A stretch of 64,000 nt of DNA from Mycobacterium sp. 141 (GCF_000382405.1 NZ_KB908264.1:80110-144109); one strand, 5' to 3'. Numbered from the stretch's first letter, positions 10,592 to 21,447 are shown. The notes: generated by a model not told the origin, from the sequence alone. Numbers and translations are program-made.

Positions 10592-10769
10592 TGCCTCACC
10601 CCTTCGTCGCCCATGCCCTCGTCACCGTAGTGCGGCCGGGGCAGGTCCAGACTCCGCGCAGGGCGCCCGGACCGAGCTGAGACGCGGCCGTTGCCGGTTT
10701 GTGACAGGTCCGCCTCCCACCGCGCTGGCGCCACATCAGTCACAGCAGCACCCGTTTCCGACTCATAGT

Positions 10770-10806
10770 CGTTGCGCCCGGCTATTAGCGACAAAGTCGC
10801 GGAAAT
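10770..10806 (+). repeat. Intergenic palindromic repeat, copy A
   Basis: A 37-base unit with the palindrome GCGACAAAGTCGC at 10788-10800. It is repeated in inverted orientation at 11036-11072 with four mismatches. Weaker similarity extends about 35 bases upstream (CAGTCACA, then a CACC/CCG-rich stretch). Confidence 0.8.
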
Positions 10807-10915
10807 CGCCACATAGGCACCACAGGCATCAGTCATCTCGCGTCGGCCAATCCCATGCACCAATCTGGCACCACAGGACCCTTTCCGTCGCACTGGTTAC
10901 ACGCCCGCGCTGCGA

Positions 10916-10928
10916 GCGACAAAGTCGC
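10916..10928 (+). repeat. Intergenic palindromic repeat, copy B (core)
   Basis: The same 13-base palindrome GCGACAAAGTCGC. Its left flank (CACCACAGGACCCTTTCCG and a GCCCG stretch) resembles the left flank of copy A, but the right flank diverges after two bases. Confidence 0.7.
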
Positions 10929-11035
10929 TGATATGCGGGCGCAGCATATTTCGGTGCTGATGCGACTGGCGTGACTGCCGATTCCGGTGAGGTTCGCGAC
11001 GCGGTGCACCAGTGAAACACGTTGCAGCTGAGGAT

Positions 11036-11072
11036 ATTTCCGCGACTTTGTCGCTAACAGCCGGGCACAACG
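11036..11072 (-). repeat. Intergenic palindromic repeat, copy C (inverted)
   Basis: Reverse complement of copy A, with core GCGACTTTGTCGC at 11042-11054. The two outer copies form a large inverted repeat enclosing copy B. Confidence 0.8.
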
Positions 11073-11153
11073 TACATGGTTCCTGAGCGGGGACTGGTGT
11101 GACAGATGTGACTGCACACCGGACATGTCGGTAGCCAGTGGCATCGTGCGGTC

Positions 11154-11465
11154 ATGTCGGACAAGCTACTGCTCAAGGGAATCGAACTCCGGTACGTGCT
11201 GACGATGCACCTGTTCCAACATGGGAAACAGTCAGTCGCCGACCTGGTCGACGCACTCGATGCCTACGGGTTCACCACCAAAGGTCGACCGTCGAAGGCG
11301 ATATCGGACGCACTTCGATGCGAGATCACCCACGGTCGAGTGTTCCGGATCAGGCACGGCCGCTATCGCCCGGCCTGGATGCCGCGTTCCACCGAATACC
11401 GCATTCGTGAGCGAGTGCTGACGCTGCGCGCCAAGGCTGCCGAACTGACGACGGTCAGTCGGTAG
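11154..11465 (+). CDS. Small protein of unknown function
   Basis: A 103-residue basic protein that I do not recognise. The N-terminal two thirds (KGIELRYVLTMHLFQHGKQS, VADLVDALDAYGF) look like a small winged-helix or helix-turn-helix fold, ending in a beta-like RVFRIRHGRYRP. No signal peptide or membrane segment is seen. The ATG at 11154 starts 82 bases after the repeat cluster. The 3' end overlaps the convergent mazG by 11 bases. It may be a small DNA-binding protein, but nothing here proves that. Confidence 0.6.
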   Translation: MSDKLLLKGIELRYVLTMHLFQHGKQSVADLVDALDAYGFTTKGRPSKAISDALRCEITHGRVFRIRHGRYRPAWMPRSTEYRIRERVLTLRAKAAELTTVSR

Positions 11466-12483
11466 GGTGATCGCCGGCTTCAGGGTTGTCCGCGGACTCG
11501 GAATCCGGCTCGGCCTGAAAGTCGTTCGTAGGCCAGTAGTCTCGCCATTCGTCCTCGGAGATGGTGACCAGCGGGCAAACATCGAGTGCTTCAGCGGCGC
11601 CGCCACCGCGACGGCCCGCGGCGATGTCGACCTCCACCCGCCGCACGGTATCCATGAACTCCAATACTGCTGTACGAAGCTGGCTTTCGGCGTCATCGTC
11701 GGCCGTGATTGCGACTGAAGTAATGGTCGCAGGTACCAGATCCGCAGGCAGACCGGCCTGCGTCACCCGAGAGATCACCTTCTGCGCCAACGCCAGAGCC
11801 GGCTGGCCGGTCGGCACATCGTCCATGGTCGAAACGAGCGCATTCCCGGCCTTCCGCTGTTTCTCGACGACCTTGCGCTCCTCCCACTGAGCCAGCTGCT
11901 CATCGAGCGAAATCGGCTCCCCGGCAAGCACTGCCGGCACGCGGTTATCGAGCTTGCGGACCAGCGCATCGGCGACGTCGTCGATGTTGAACGGGTGCAC
12001 CGGCGCATCCTCGGCGATGCGGGCGTGGAACAACACCTGCAGCAGCACATCGCCGAGTTCCTCGCGTAGCTCATCGGCATTGCCACCGCGTACCGCGTCG
12101 AACAGCTCGTAGGTCTCTTCCAGCAGATACCGACGCAGCGAATCGTGGGTCTGCTCACTCTCCCACGGCCCGTCGGTGCGCAGCTTGTCCATCATCGCCA
12201 CCGCGTCGACCAGTCGCTCACCGGCTGCGGCCTTGGGTGCTGAGATCACCGTCTCGCCTGCAGCGATCCGGGCTGTAACCGCGGGATGCTCGGGGTCCGA
12301 AGACAACAGGACGGGCGCGGCTTCCCCTTCCACCGGGCCGGAGAGCCAAGGCCGCGCCGCAGGCAACGACCACGGCACCTTGACCGGCATCTCCTCGGTG
12401 TACTGCACGTCACCGGCCAGGTGCAGGATTGCGTCGACGGGAACCAGCGAAGGGCGGCGCGGGTCAACGAGGACAACGGTCAT
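11455..12483 (-). CDS. mazG: MazG nucleoside triphosphate pyrophosphohydrolase
   Basis: MazG hydrolyses (d)NTPs, including damaged nucleotides, to the monophosphate and pyrophosphate. The central MazG domain shows the metal-binding helices: [20 protein letters not shown] with the ExxE pair near residue 115, and [20 protein letters not shown] with ExxD near 140. The N-terminal ~85 residues are the extra domain typical of mycobacterial MazG. The ATG overlaps the mfd stop as ATGA, so it is translated after mfd. Length 342 compares with about 325 in M. tuberculosis. Confidence 0.93.
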   Translation of the reverse strand: MTVVLVDPRRPSLVPVDAILHLAGDVQYTEEMPVKVPWSLPAARPWLSGPVEGEAAPVLLSSDPEHPAVTARIAAGETVISAPKAAAGERLVDAVAMMDKLRTDGPWESEQTHDSLRRYLLEETYELFDAVRGGNADELREELGDVLLQVLFHARIAEDAPVHPFNIDDVADALVRKLDNRVPAVLAGEPISLDEQLAQWEERKVVEKQRKAGNALVSTMDDVPTGQPALALAQKVISRVTQAGLPADLVPATITSVAITADDDAESQLRTAVLEFMDTVRRVEVDIAAGRRGGGAAEALDVCPLVTISEDEWRDYWPTNDFQAEPDSESADNPEAGDHPTD

Positions 12484-15400
12484 CGGTTTTGCCTCCCTCC
12501 GAACTTGGCTATATCAGCGGATTCCTGGCTTTTCCCATTAAGTACCAGCACCAGAGCGGCCACCATCTGAACAAGTTCAAGATCGCGGACGCGGGACGCA
12601 CCGATGCCGTCACCGACCCGCGGGATGGGCACCTGCACAGTCGACGTGGTGGCCCGGTAATGCGCCCCGGGGTAGAGCCGTTTGAGCCGCAGCTGCGCCG
12701 AATCCGGCAGCACCATCGGCGAGAGCCGCAGCGTCGATGCCGACACCGCACCGATCTCGGTGATCCCGAACTCGCGGCACAACAACCGCAGCCGAGCCAC
12801 CGCGACGAGGCGCTCAGCGGGCTCGGGCAGCGGACCGTAGCGGTCGACGAGTTCGTCCACGACGGCTGTCACAGCGCCCTCGTCGGTGGCAGCAGCTAAT
12901 CGCCGGTAGGCCTCCAACCGCAACCGATCACTGCCGATGTACTCCGGCGGCAGGTGGGCGTCGACCGGTAGGTCGACCCGCACCTCTTTCGGTTCTTCGG
13001 CTGTCGCAACGGTTTTGCCGTCGACCGCCGCTCGATACGCTTCTACGGCCTCCCCGACCAGTCGCACGTACAGATCGAAACCGACTCCGGCAACGTGCCC
13101 GGACTGTTCGGCACCCAGTACGTTTCCCGCACCGCGGATCTCCAGGTCTTTCATCGCCACCGCCATGCCCGCGCCCAGATCGTTGTTCTGCGCGATGGTC
13201 GCCAACCTGTCATATGCCGTTTCGGTCAGCGGCATCTCGGGCGGGTACAGGAAGTAGGCATAGCCTCGCTCCCGGCTGCGGCCCACGCGTCCGCGCAGCT
13301 GGTGCAGCTGCGACAGGCCGAACGTGTCAGCCCGCTCGACGATCAAGGTGTTGGCGTTCGAGATGTCCAGTCCCGTCTCGACGATGGTGGTGCAGACCAG
13401 GATGTCGTATTCCCGGTTCCAGAAGCCCTCGACGGTCTTCTCCAGCATCTCCTCGTTCATCTGGCCATGTGCGACAACGACTCTCGCCTCCGGCACCAGC
13501 TGACGGATCCGGGCGGCGGCCTGGTCGATGGTCCGCACCCGGTTGTGAATGTAGAACGCCTGCCCGTCGCGCAGCAGCTCACGACGCAATGCCGCGGCCA
13601 CCTGCTTGTCGTCGTGGGGGCCGACATAGGTGAGCACCGGATAGCGTTCCTCGGGCGGGGTGAGGATCGTCGACATCTCGCGGATGCCGGCCAGGCTCAT
13701 CTCCAGCGTGCGCGGGATCGGGGTCGCACTCATGGTCAGCACGTCGACGTGGGTGCGCATCGACTTGATGTGCTCCTTGTGCTCGACGCCGAACCGCTGC
13801 TCCTCGTCAACGATGATGAGGCCCAGGTCTTTCCACGTCACCGCGGTCTGCAACAGCCGGTGGGTGCCGATCACGATATCCACCGAACCGTCCTTCATGC
13901 CCTCGAGGACGGCACGCGATTCAGCCGGATCGGTAAACCGGGACAGTCCTTTCACAGTGACGGGGAAGCCGGCCATCCGGGCGGCGAAGGTCTGCAGATG
14001 CTGATCGGCCAGCAGCGTCGTCGGCACCAGCACGGCCACCTGCTTACCGTCCTGTACCGCCTTGAACGCTGCCCGCACCGCGATCTCGGTCTTGCCGTAG
14101 CCGACGTCACCGCAGATCACCCGGTCCATCGGTACCGGCCGCTCCATGTCGGCCTTGACCTCGGTGATGGCCGTCATCTGGTCCATCGTCTCGGTGAAGC
14201 CGAACGCGTCCTCCATCTCGGCCTGCCACGGCGTGTCCGGGGCGAAGGCGTGCCCCGGGGCGGCCTGGCGCTTGGCGTACAACGCCACGAGCTCACTGGC
14301 GATCTCACGAACCGCTCTGCGCGCCTTGGTTTTCGTGTTCGCCCAGTCGCTGCCGCCCAGCTTCGACAGCGACGGCGACTCACCTCCGACATACCGCGAC
14401 AGCTGATCCAGGGAATCCATCGGCACGTACAACCGATCCGATCCACCGCCACGCTTGGCCGACGCGTACTCCAGCACCAGGTACTCACGGCGGGCACCGC
14501 CGATCACCCGCTCGGTCATCTCGACGAACTTGCCGATGCCGTGCTGATCGTGCACCACCAGGTCGCCGGCCGTCAGTGCCAGCGGGTCGACGACGTTACG
14601 CCGTTTGGCCGCAAGCTTTTTGCCCTCTGTCGAGGTGCCCCGGTTACCGGTCAGGTCGGTCTCGGTGATGATCACCAAGTTCGCGCCCGGGAGTATCACG
14701 CCGTCGTGCAGCGGCCCCTTGATCACGCCGACCACACCGGCCTTGGGTGCCATGCCCGGTTCCAACATTGTGGCGGGTACCTCGGATTCGCCGAGCTGCT
14801 CGACGACACGGTGTGCGGTGCCGGTGCCCGGTGTCACGACGACCGCACAACCGCCGGTGGAGACATGGGCCCGCAGCATGGCGAAGATCTCGTCGAGGCT
14901 CTGCCGGCTGCGGGCAGACGGCGCTGCCCGCACATCGAGCTCGGTGGCCGACTCATCGGAAAACTGCGACAGCGTCCACCACGGATGACCGCCGGCCACC
15001 GCGCCGGCGCGTGCCTCGTCGAACGGGACGAACCCCGATGCCCCGAGCGCCTCGATGTCGATGGGCGCGTCGCCGCCGACCGCTGCCGTCGACCACGACG
15101 CCTCAAGGAACTCGCGGCCCGTCTTGATCAGGTCGGCCGCGCGCGTCCGCACCTTCTCCGGATCACACACCAGCACCGGGGCACCGTCGGGCAGATGAGC
15201 GGTCAGCGTCGTCGGCTCGACCGGATGCAGCAACGGCAGCAGCGACTCCATCCCGTCGACCGGGATGCCCTCGGCAAGCTTGGCCAGCATCTCCGGCACA
15301 CTGCCGGGCACGCTGTTCTCGTGGGTGGGATGCTCGGCGGACAGGATCGCTGCGCGTTCGCGCACGTCGGCGGTCATCAGCAGCTCGCGGCACGGCACTG

Positions 15401-16115
15401 CGACCAGCGTCTGCACCGGAACCTCAGGGATCGACCGCTGGTCGGCAATCGAGAAGGCCCGCATATCGGAGATCTCGTCGCCCCAGAACTCGACCCGCAC
15501 CGGATGCTCGGCCGTCGGTGGGAACACGTCGAGGATCCCGCCGCGGACCGCGAACTCACCGCGTTTACCCACCATGTCGACGCGGGTGTATGCCAGATCG
15601 ACCAAGCGCGCGATCACGTCGTCGAAATCTGCCTCGGCCCCCAACGACAGGCTGACGGGCTCGATGTCGACCACATCCGGTGACATCGGCTGCAGCAGTG
15701 ACCGGGTGGTGGTCACCACGACCCGCAGCGGTGGCCCCAGTGTCGCGTCGTCGGGGCGGGCCAGCCGGCGCAGTAACAGCAATCGGGCGGCGACGGTCTC
15801 CACGCCGGGCGACAACCGCTCATGGGGCAGCGTCTCCCAAGACGGGAACAGCGCGACGGCGTCGCCGAACACCCCACGCAGCTCGGCGGTCAGGTCGTCG
15901 GCCTCGCGGCCCGTCGCGGCGACCACCAGCAGCGGGCCGTTCTGGGCCAGCGCGGCCGCGACCAGGACGCGCGCGCTGCTCGGTCCGACCAGCGCGATAT
16001 CTGCGGGCCGATCGGCGGCGCGACGAACGACGTCCTGCAGGGACGGATCGGACAAAGCCAGCTCGATGAGACCCGCGATCGGGGTCTGGACATGGGTGTG
16101 CCCCGGTGCGGTCAT
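12480..16115 (-). CDS. mfd: Mfd transcription-repair coupling factor
   Basis: Mfd removes stalled RNA polymerase from DNA lesions and recruits UvrA. The 1211 residues show the UvrB-like N-terminal half, the RNA-polymerase-interacting domain ([17 protein letters not shown], near 515), then the superfamily 2 translocase. The translocase has Walker [10 protein letters not shown], the DEEQ box ([10 protein letters not shown]), [11 protein letters not shown], the TRG region around [13 protein letters not shown], and the QLRGRVGRS motif. The C-terminal TRCF domain follows ([19 protein letters not shown]). Length matches the mycobacterial homologue. It overlaps mazG by four bases. Confidence 0.97.
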   Translation of the reverse strand: MTAPGHTHVQTPIAGLIELALSDPSLQDVVRRAADRPADIALVGPSSARVLVAAALAQNGPLLVVAATGREADDLTAELRGVFGDAVALFPSWETLPHERLSPGVETVAARLLLLRRLARPDDATLGPPLRVVVTTTRSLLQPMSPDVVDIEPVSLSLGAEADFDDVIARLVDLAYTRVDMVGKRGEFAVRGGILDVFPPTAEHPVRVEFWGDEISDMRAFSIADQRSIPEVPVQTLVAVPCRELLMTADVRERAAILSAEHPTHENSVPGSVPEMLAKLAEGIPVDGMESLLPLLHPVEPTTLTAHLPDGAPVLVCDPEKVRTRAADLIKTGREFLEASWSTAAVGGDAPIDIEALGASGFVPFDEARAGAVAGGHPWWTLSQFSDESATELDVRAAPSARSRQSLDEIFAMLRAHVSTGGCAVVVTPGTGTAHRVVEQLGESEVPATMLEPGMAPKAGVVGVIKGPLHDGVILPGANLVIITETDLTGNRGTSTEGKKLAAKRRNVVDPLALTAGDLVVHDQHGIGKFVEMTERVIGGARREYLVLEYASAKRGGGSDRLYVPMDSLDQLSRYVGGESPSLSKLGGSDWANTKTKARRAVREIASELVALYAKRQAAPGHAFAPDTPWQAEMEDAFGFTETMDQMTAITEVKADMERPVPMDRVICGDVGYGKTEIAVRAAFKAVQDGKQVAVLVPTTLLADQHLQTFAARMAGFPVTVKGLSRFTDPAESRAVLEGMKDGSVDIVIGTHRLLQTAVTWKDLGLIIVDEEQRFGVEHKEHIKSMRTHVDVLTMSATPIPRTLEMSLAGIREMSTILTPPEERYPVLTYVGPHDDKQVAAALRRELLRDGQAFYIHNRVRTIDQAAARIRQLVPEARVVVAHGQMNEEMLEKTVEGFWNREYDILVCTTIVETGLDISNANTLIVERADTFGLSQLHQLRGRVGRSRERGYAYFLYPPEMPLTETAYDRLATIAQNNDLGAGMAVAMKDLEIRGAGNVLGAEQSGHVAGVGFDLYVRLVGEAVEAYRAAVDGKTVATAEEPKEVRVDLPVDAHLPPEYIGSDRLRLEAYRRLAAATDEGAVTAVVDELVDRYGPLPEPAERLVAVARLRLLCREFGITEIGAVSASTLRLSPMVLPDSAQLRLKRLYPGAHYRATTSTVQVPIPRVGDGIGASRVRDLELVQMVAALVLVLNGKSQESADIAKFGGRQNR

Positions 16116-16227
16116 GATGTGGCCATTCTAAGGGGGCCTCGGTTCTGTTGGGATCGGGCCCGGCCGGCGTCGAGGGATTGCCGTGGCAGCCCCGTGGCAA
16201 CGAAACCAAGGCACCATGGAGTGCTTG

Positions 16228-16863
16228 CTATTCCTCGTGCAGCACGGGGTCGGGCTCCAGGTGGGTCAGGCCGTTCCAGACCAGGTTGACCACGTGAGCT
16301 GCCACGACTTCCTTCGTGGGTTCGCGCACGTCGAGCCACCACTGCGCGGTCATCGACACCGAACCGACCAGGGCCTGGGCGTACAACGGCGCCAGTTCGG
16401 AGTCCAGGCCGCGCCGGGAGAAGTCGCCGGCGAGGATCGAGGACACCTGATTGACGGCATCGTTGAGCAGCGACGCGTAGGTGCCCGAGGTGATGGTCGC
16501 CGGCGAGTCGCGGATCAGGATGCGGAAGCCGTCGGTGTGTTCCTCGACGTAGGTGAGCAGCGCCAGCGCCACCCGCTCGACACGCACCCGGGAGCGGTTG
16601 TTGGTCAGCGAAGAGGTGATCCCGTCCAACAGGGCCGACATCTCCCGGTCGACGACCACGGCGTAGAGCCCTTCTTTGCCGCCGAAGTGCTCGTAGACCA
16701 CGGGCTTGGACACGTTGGCGCGCTGCGCTATCTCTTCGATCGAGGTGCCGTCGTACCCGCGTTCGGCGAACAGCGACTTGGCGATTTCGATGAGCTGTTG
16801 CCGCCGCTCGCTACCCGTCATCCGGGCGCGGGGTGCACGCACTTCCTTCTCGGGTGCTGCCAC
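16228..16863 (-). CDS. TetR-family transcriptional regulator (Rv1019-like)
   Basis: A 211-residue repressor-type protein. The N-terminal helix-turn-helix is clear: TGSERRQQLIEIAKSLFAER, then YDGTSIEEIAQRANVSKPVV and YEHFGGKEGLY at about residues 18-65. The C-terminal ligand domain resembles the TetR_C type seen in Rv1019. The GTG at 16863 (MAAPEKEVRAPRARMTGSER) is chosen; the longer frame to 16932 would run into the opposite-strand tRNA-Gln. The ligand is unknown. It lies just upstream of mfd but is separated by 112 bases. Confidence 0.87.
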   Translation of the reverse strand: MAAPEKEVRAPRARMTGSERRQQLIEIAKSLFAERGYDGTSIEEIAQRANVSKPVVYEHFGGKEGLYAVVVDREMSALLDGITSSLTNNRSRVRVERVALALLTYVEEHTDGFRILIRDSPATITSGTYASLLNDAVNQVSSILAGDFSRRGLDSELAPLYAQALVGSVSMTAQWWLDVREPTKEVVAAHVVNLVWNGLTHLEPDPVLHEE

Positions 16864-16907
16864 GCAGACCAGCGTATCGACTTGCACTAGAGTCACGGAT
16901 TGATCGG

Positions 16908-16979
16908 TCCGTCGTGGTGTAATCGGCAGCACCTCTGATTTTGGTTCAGATAGTTCAGGTTCGAGTCCTGGCGACGGAG
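16908..16979 (+). tRNA. tRNA-Gln (TTG)
   Basis: A complete cloverleaf of 72 bases. The acceptor arms TCCGTCG and CGACGGA pair; the anticodon stem TCTGA/TCAGA encloses the loop TTTTGGT, anticodon TTG, reading CAA. The T-arm is CAGG-TTCGAGT-CCTG. The CCA is not encoded (GCAA follows). It lies between the divergent tetR and glmU, as in other mycobacteria. Confidence 0.95.
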
Positions 16980-17076
16980 CAATTGGTGACGCCGAGCGTG
17001 CGCAAATTGCATGCTCATTGCGGTGTGTCGAGGATCAGACGCGCACGCTCGCGGTGCAGGCGGTGAAAGGGGAAAC

Positions 17077-18525
17077 GTGACCGAATCTACCGAGGCCGCG
17101 ATCATCCTGCTGGCCGCCGGAGCGGGAACCAGGATGCGCTCGGACACCCCCAAAGTGCTGCACACCCTGGGCGGGCGCAGCATGCTCGCACACGCGGTGC
17201 ACGCCGTCGCCGATGTGCCGGCCCGACATCTTGTGGTGGTGCTCGGCCACGACCGCGAACGCATCGCCCCCGCCGTCGGTGAGCTCGCCGACAAGCTGGG
17301 CCGCACCATCGACATCGCCATCCAGGACGAGCAGCGCGGAACCGGCCATGCCGTCGGCTGCGGGCTGAATGCGCTGCCCGAGGATTTCACGGGGACCGTC
17401 GTGGTGACCTCAGGTGACGTCCCGCTGCTGGATTCCGACACCCTGTCCGACCTGATCGCCGGACATGCCCGCGCCAGCGCCGCGGCGACGGTGCTGACAA
17501 CGACGGTGGCCGATCCCAGGGGGTACGGCCGCGTCCTGCGCACCCAGGACAACGAGGTCATCGGCATCGTCGAGCAGACCGACGCCACCGAATCGCAACG
17601 CTCGATCCGCGAGATCAACGCCGGGGTGTACGCCTTCGACATCACCGACTTACGCTCGGCGTTGAGCCGGTTGCGCTCCAACAACGCCCAGCAGGAGCTC
17701 TACCTGACCGACGTCGTGGCCATCCTGCGCCAAGACGGCCGCGCGGTGCGGGCCCGCCACGTCGACGACAGCGCGCTGGTGGCCGGAATCAACGATCGGG
17801 TCCAGCTGGCCAACTTGGGTGCCGAACTGAACCGCCGCATCATCTCCGGTCATCAGAGGGCGGGTGTGACGATCGTCGACCCTGGCACCACGTGGATCGA
17901 CATCGATGTCACCATCGGCCGGGACACCGTCGTGCGGCCCGGGACCCAACTGCTCGGCACCACCGAGATCGGCTCGGGCTGCGAGATCGGCCCCGACACC
18001 ACGCTCGCCGACGTCGAGGTCGGCGACGGCGCATCGGTGGTCCGCACCCACGGCCAACTCGCCGTCATCGGCGCCGCAGCGACCGTCGGGCCGTTCACCT
18101 ATCTGCGGCCCGGCACGATCCTGGGCACCGAGGCCAAGCTGGGCGCGTTCGTCGAGACCAAGAACTCGACGATCGGAGCCGGGACCAAGGTGCCGCACCT
18201 GACCTACGTCGGAGACGCCGACATCGGCGACCACAGCAACATCGGGGCCTCGAGCGTGTTCGTCAACTACGACGGCGAGAACAAGCACCGCACCACGATC
18301 GGCTCGCACGTCAGAACCGGTTCGGACACCATGTTCATCGCGCCCGTGGCCGTCGGCGACGGCGCATACACCGGCGCGGGCACCGTCTTGCGCGACGACG
18401 TTCCGCCAGGTGCGCTGGCCGTATCGGACAATGCGCAACGCACGTTCGAGGGCTGGGTCGAGCGCAAACGACCGGGTTCCGCGGCTGCCGAAGCGGCGCG
18501 CAAAGCGCGCGGCGGCGGTGACTGA
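17077..18525 (+). CDS. glmU: GlmU, bifunctional UDP-GlcNAc synthesis enzyme
   Basis: GlmU acetylates glucosamine-1-phosphate and then couples it to UTP, giving UDP-GlcNAc for peptidoglycan and arabinogalactan. The N-terminal uridylyltransferase has [16 protein letters not shown] at residues ~11-26 and GTGHAVGCG. The C-terminal left-handed beta-helix acetyltransferase has FTYLRPGT and the active-site stretch [11 protein letters not shown]. The GTG at 17077 is chosen because GAAAGGGGA precedes it and the conserved sequence starts there; the frame itself opens at 17011. The 482 residues compare with 495 in M. tuberculosis. Confidence 0.96.
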   Translation: MTESTEAAIILLAAGAGTRMRSDTPKVLHTLGGRSMLAHAVHAVADVPARHLVVVLGHDRERIAPAVGELADKLGRTIDIAIQDEQRGTGHAVGCGLNALPEDFTGTVVVTSGDVPLLDSDTLSDLIAGHARASAAATVLTTTVADPRGYGRVLRTQDNEVIGIVEQTDATESQRSIREINAGVYAFDITDLRSALSRLRSNNAQQELYLTDVVAILRQDGRAVRARHVDDSALVAGINDRVQLANLGAELNRRIISGHQRAGVTIVDPGTTWIDIDVTIGRDTVVRPGTQLLGTTEIGSGCEIGPDTTLADVEVGDGASVVRTHGQLAVIGAAATVGPFTYLRPGTILGTEAKLGAFVETKNSTIGAGTKVPHLTYVGDADIGDHSNIGASSVFVNYDGENKHRTTIGSHVRTGSDTMFIAPVAVGDGAYTGAGTVLRDDVPPGALAVSDNAQRTFEGWVERKRPGSAAAEAARKARGGGD

Positions 18526-18637
18526 AACCGCACTAACTCGACGCTTTGTGTTGGCAGTCTGGTAACCCGGCAACGCGAACGCGGAAACGCTACGTACGAT
18601 TGCCCCGTATCGATCCCCGACCGCGAAGGCAGCCATA

Positions 18638-19618
18638 GTGGCCACGGACTGGACCGACAACCGAAAAAACTTGATGCTGTTCTCGGGTCGCGCACACCCA
18701 GAACTCGCCGAGCAGGTTGCCAAAGAACTCGACGTCTCGGTCACTGCGCAGACCGCGAGGGACTTCGCCAACGGTGAGATCTTCGTGCGGTTCGAGGAGT
18801 CGGTGCGAGGCTGCGACGCCTTCGTGCTGCAGAGCCACCCGTGGCCACTCAACCAGTGGCTCATGGAGCAGCTGATCATGATCGATGCGCTCAAGCGCGG
18901 CAGCGCCAAACGCATCACCGCGGTCCTGCCGTTCTATCCCTACTCCCGGCAGGACAAGAAGCACCGGGGCCGCGAGCCGATCTCCGCTCGCCTGGTCGCC
19001 GATCTGCTCAAGACCGCGGGTGCGGACCGCATCTTGACGGTCGACCTGCACACCGATCAGATCCAGGGCTTCTTCGACGGCCCCGTCGACCACATGCGGG
19101 CACAGTCACTGCTGTGCGGCTACATCGCCGACAAGTACGCGGGCTCGGACATGGTCGTGGTCTCCCCCGACTCGGGCCGCGTGCGCGTGGCCGAGAAGTG
19201 GGCCGACTCGCTGGGCGGCGTGCCGCTGGCGTTCATCCACAAGACCCGCGACCCGCTGGTGCCCAACCAGGTGAAGTCCAACCGTGTGGTGGGTGACGTC
19301 AAGGGCAAGACCTGCATCCTGACCGACGACATGATCGACACCGGCGGCACCATCGCCGGCGCGGTGAAACTGTTGCGCCAAGACGGTGCCAAGGACGTGG
19401 TGATCGCCGCGACCCACGGCCTGCTCAGCGATCCGGCTCCGCAGCGGCTGGCCGAGTCCGGCGCGCGTGAGGTGATCGTCACCAACACCCTGCCGATCGG
19501 CGACGAGAAGCAGTTCCCACAGCTGACGGTGTTGTCCATCGCACCGCTGCTGGCCAGCACCATCCGCGCCGTGTTCGAGAACGGTTCGGTGACCGGTCTG
19601 TTCGACGGGTCCGCATAG
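18638..19618 (+). CDS. prs: Ribose-phosphate pyrophosphokinase
   Basis: Makes PRPP from ribose-5-phosphate and ATP, feeding purine, pyrimidine, histidine and (in mycobacteria) decaprenylphosphoryl-arabinose synthesis. The 326 residues show LFSGRAHPELAEQVA, FYPYSRQDKKHRGREPISA with the catalytic loop, TVDLHTDQIQGFF, and the PRPP-binding loop TDDMIDTGGTIAGA. The GTG start at 18638 follows GAAGG. It lies 112 bases after glmU on the same strand, the usual glmU-prs order. Confidence 0.97.
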   Translation: MATDWTDNRKNLMLFSGRAHPELAEQVAKELDVSVTAQTARDFANGEIFVRFEESVRGCDAFVLQSHPWPLNQWLMEQLIMIDALKRGSAKRITAVLPFYPYSRQDKKHRGREPISARLVADLLKTAGADRILTVDLHTDQIQGFFDGPVDHMRAQSLLCGYIADKYAGSDMVVVSPDSGRVRVAEKWADSLGGVPLAFIHKTRDPLVPNQVKSNRVVGDVKGKTCILTDDMIDTGGTIAGAVKLLRQDGAKDVVIAATHGLLSDPAPQRLAESGAREVIVTNTLPIGDEKQFPQLTVLSIAPLLASTIRAVFENGSVTGLFDGSA

Positions 19619-19622
19619 CTTC

Positions 19623-19961
19623 ATGGAACGCATCTACCACAATCCGAAATGCTCGACCTCGCGTAAGACGCTGGAGTTGTTGCGCCAGAACGGGATCGAG
19701 CCCGAGATCGTGCAGTATCTGAAGACGCCGCCGAGCCGTGCGGAGCTGAAGAAGATGATCGCCGACGCCGGGATAGACGTGCGGACCGCGGTGCGCAGGC
19801 GCGAATCGCTTTATACCGAACTGGGTTTGGCAAATGCCACCGACGACGAGCTGCTCGACGCCATGGCAGAACATCCGATTCTGATCGAGCGCCCGTTCGT
19901 CGTCACCGCCAAGGGCACCCGGCTGGCCCGGCCGATCGAAGCGGTACACGAGATTCTGTGA
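19623..19961 (+). CDS. arsC: ArsC-family arsenate reductase-like protein
   Basis: A 112-residue protein of the ArsC/Spx thioredoxin-fold family. YHNPKCSTSRKTLE carries the catalytic Cys at residue 10; ERPFVVTAKGTRLARP near the C-terminus contains the conserved Arg residues of glutaredoxin-type arsenate reductases. It starts 4 bases after the prs stop and overlaps lpqT as GTGA, so it is part of a prs-arsC-lpqT operon. No arsenic-resistance genes are nearby, so the true substrate is unproven. Confidence 0.88.
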   Translation: MERIYHNPKCSTSRKTLELLRQNGIEPEIVQYLKTPPSRAELKKMIADAGIDVRTAVRRRESLYTELGLANATDDELLDAMAEHPILIERPFVVTAKGTRLARPIEAVHEIL

Positions 19962-20608
19962 ATCGGCCGATCGCCGCCGGGGTTGCCCTGGCCACGGCGG
20001 TGCTGATCACCGCCTGTGGCGCGAAAACCCCTGACTACCAGTCGATCTGGACCACCAGCGCGACCACGACCACGCCGACCAGCACGCAACCGCCGGTGCC
20101 GATCTCCAACTACCTGGACAGCGTCGGGGTCAGTGGAGAACCCATCGCGCCGGAGAAGATCCCGACGCTGACCGTCACGATGCCCACCCCACCCGGCTGG
20201 CACCCCTACTCCAACCCGAACCTGGCGCCGGGCACCCGGATGATCGCCAAGGGCAAGACCTATCCGACCGCGATGCTGCTGGTGTTCACGCTGCACGGCG
20301 ACTTCGACGTCGCCAAGGCCATCAAGGATCACGGTTACGCCGACGCCCAGCTGTCGGAGAACTTCAAACAGCTCAACGCTTCCACCGCCGACTGGCACGG
20401 CTACCCGTCGGCCATGATCGAAGGCTCTTACGATCTCAACGGTCAACGGATGCAGAGCTACAACCGCATCGTCGTCGCGTCCGACGGGCTGCAACCGCCG
20501 CAGCGGTACCTGATCCAGCTCACTGTCACCGCGTTTGCCGACCAGGCCCAAGCGCAGGGGCCGGACATCGAGGCGATCATCTCGGGGTTCAACGTCACCA
20601 AGAAGTGA
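19958..20608 (+). CDS. lpqT: LpqT lipoprotein
   Basis: A 216-residue lipoprotein of the LpqN/LpqT family. The signal peptide ends LITACGAKTP, a lipobox. After a Thr-rich linker the folded domain begins near PTLTVTMPTPPGWHPYSNP and ends with VTAFADQAQAQGPDIEAIIS. The function of the family is not established, though its members are exported and cell-wall associated. The GTG start overlaps the arsC stop by four bases. A second family member lies at 43098-43823. Confidence 0.9.
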   Translation: MNRPIAAGVALATAVLITACGAKTPDYQSIWTTSATTTTPTSTQPPVPISNYLDSVGVSGEPIAPEKIPTLTVTMPTPPGWHPYSNPNLAPGTRMIAKGKTYPTAMLLVFTLHGDFDVAKAIKDHGYADAQLSENFKQLNASTADWHGYPSAMIEGSYDLNGQRMQSYNRIVVASDGLQPPQRYLIQLTVTAFADQAQAQGPDIEAIISGFNVTKK

Positions 20609-20787
20609 GCCTGGCTCTCCTACCCGCTCTAGATTTTTGGCCGGCGGGCGTTCTTTGCTACCCTGACCAGGCGTCACGGCGAGGGTGGACCCGATGGGCC
20701 ACCGTTATCGACGGGAACCAGATTCGAGTTGTTGCATCCTGGCCGTACTGACGAGCTGACCGCAGTACCCGGATAAGGAGCAACCAT

Positions 20788-21432
20788 ATGGCCAAGAATT
20801 CGGCCCCCAACAAGCTGACCGCCTCGGTGCGGACCCGCACCGGCAAGGGCGCTTCGCGCCAGGCCCGCCGCGACGGCAAGGTACCCGCCGTGCTGTACGG
20901 CCACGGCACCGACCCGCAGCACCTCGAGCTCAACGCCCACGACTTCGCGGCCGTGCTCCGTAACTCGGGCACCAACGCGGTGCTGACCCTGGACATCAAC
21001 GGCAAGGAGCAGTTGGCGCTGACCAAGGCGCTGGAGGTCCACCCGATCCGTCGCAATATCCAGCACGCCGACCTGCTGGTAGTGAAGCGCGGTGAGAAGG
21101 TCACCGTCGACGTCAACGTCGTCGTCGAGGGCGAGCCCGCCTCGGGCACCCTGGTCACCCAGGACGCCAACACCATCCAGATCGAGGCCGAGGCGCTGTC
21201 GATCCCCGAGCAGCTGACCCTGTCGATCGAGGGTGCCGAAGCCGGCACCCAGTTCGCCGCCGGACAGATCCCGCTGCCCGCCGGTGTCGGTCTGATCTCA
21301 GACCCCGAGCTGCTGGTCGTCAACGTCGTCGAGTCGCCGACCGCCGAGGACCTCGACTCCGAGGGCGCCGGCGAAACGGCCCAAGCCCCCGCCGAAGCAG
21401 CCACGGCTACCGCCGAAGAGTCCGCCGAGTAG
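20788..21432 (+). CDS. rplY: 50S ribosomal protein bL25 (CTC form)
   Basis: Binds 5S rRNA in the large subunit. The 214 residues contain the L25 domain ([28 protein letters not shown]) and the C-terminal TL5/CTC domain, followed by an acidic Ala/Glu-rich tail. The ATG follows AAGGAG. A possible promoter with a TACCCT -10 hexamer lies near 20658-20663. pth follows after 15 bases, the standard rplY-pth pair. Confidence 0.97.
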   Translation: MAKNSAPNKLTASVRTRTGKGASRQARRDGKVPAVLYGHGTDPQHLELNAHDFAAVLRNSGTNAVLTLDINGKEQLALTKALEVHPIRRNIQHADLLVVKRGEKVTVDVNVVVEGEPASGTLVTQDANTIQIEAEALSIPEQLTLSIEGAEAGTQFAAGQIPLPAGVGLISDPELLVVNVVESPTAEDLDSEGAGETAQAPAEAATATAEESAE

Positions 21433-21447
21433 ATCGGGATCCTTGCT

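Larger units (their letters stand above)
10592..11153. other. 562-base gene-free stretch with repeat cluster
   Basis: No convincing gene is seen here. The short open frames on both strands have atypical composition and encode repeats of one another because they cross the three repeat copies described at 10770, 10916 and 11036. Promoters for the flanking divergent genes must lie at its edges. Confidence 0.6.

Noticed and set aside
10770..11072. CRISPR array
   Set aside because: Only three copies, one inverted, unequal spacing, and similarity continuing into the spacers.
10588..11144. Several small open frames between the hydrolase and 11154
   Set aside because: They lie across the palindromic repeats, encode fragments repeating each other, and have no ribosome sites.
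13095..15683. 862-codon open frame on the + strand
   Set aside because: It is antisense to mfd, whose 1211-residue protein has all expected motifs. Long antisense frames are common in GC-rich DNA.
16864..16932. N-terminal extension of the TetR regulator
   Set aside because: It would overlap the tRNA-Gln gene on the other strand, and family members start near 16863.
20609..20787. Riboswitch or autoregulatory leader before rplY
   Set aside because: No convincing fold or known motif was recognised by eye; only a possible promoter is noted.
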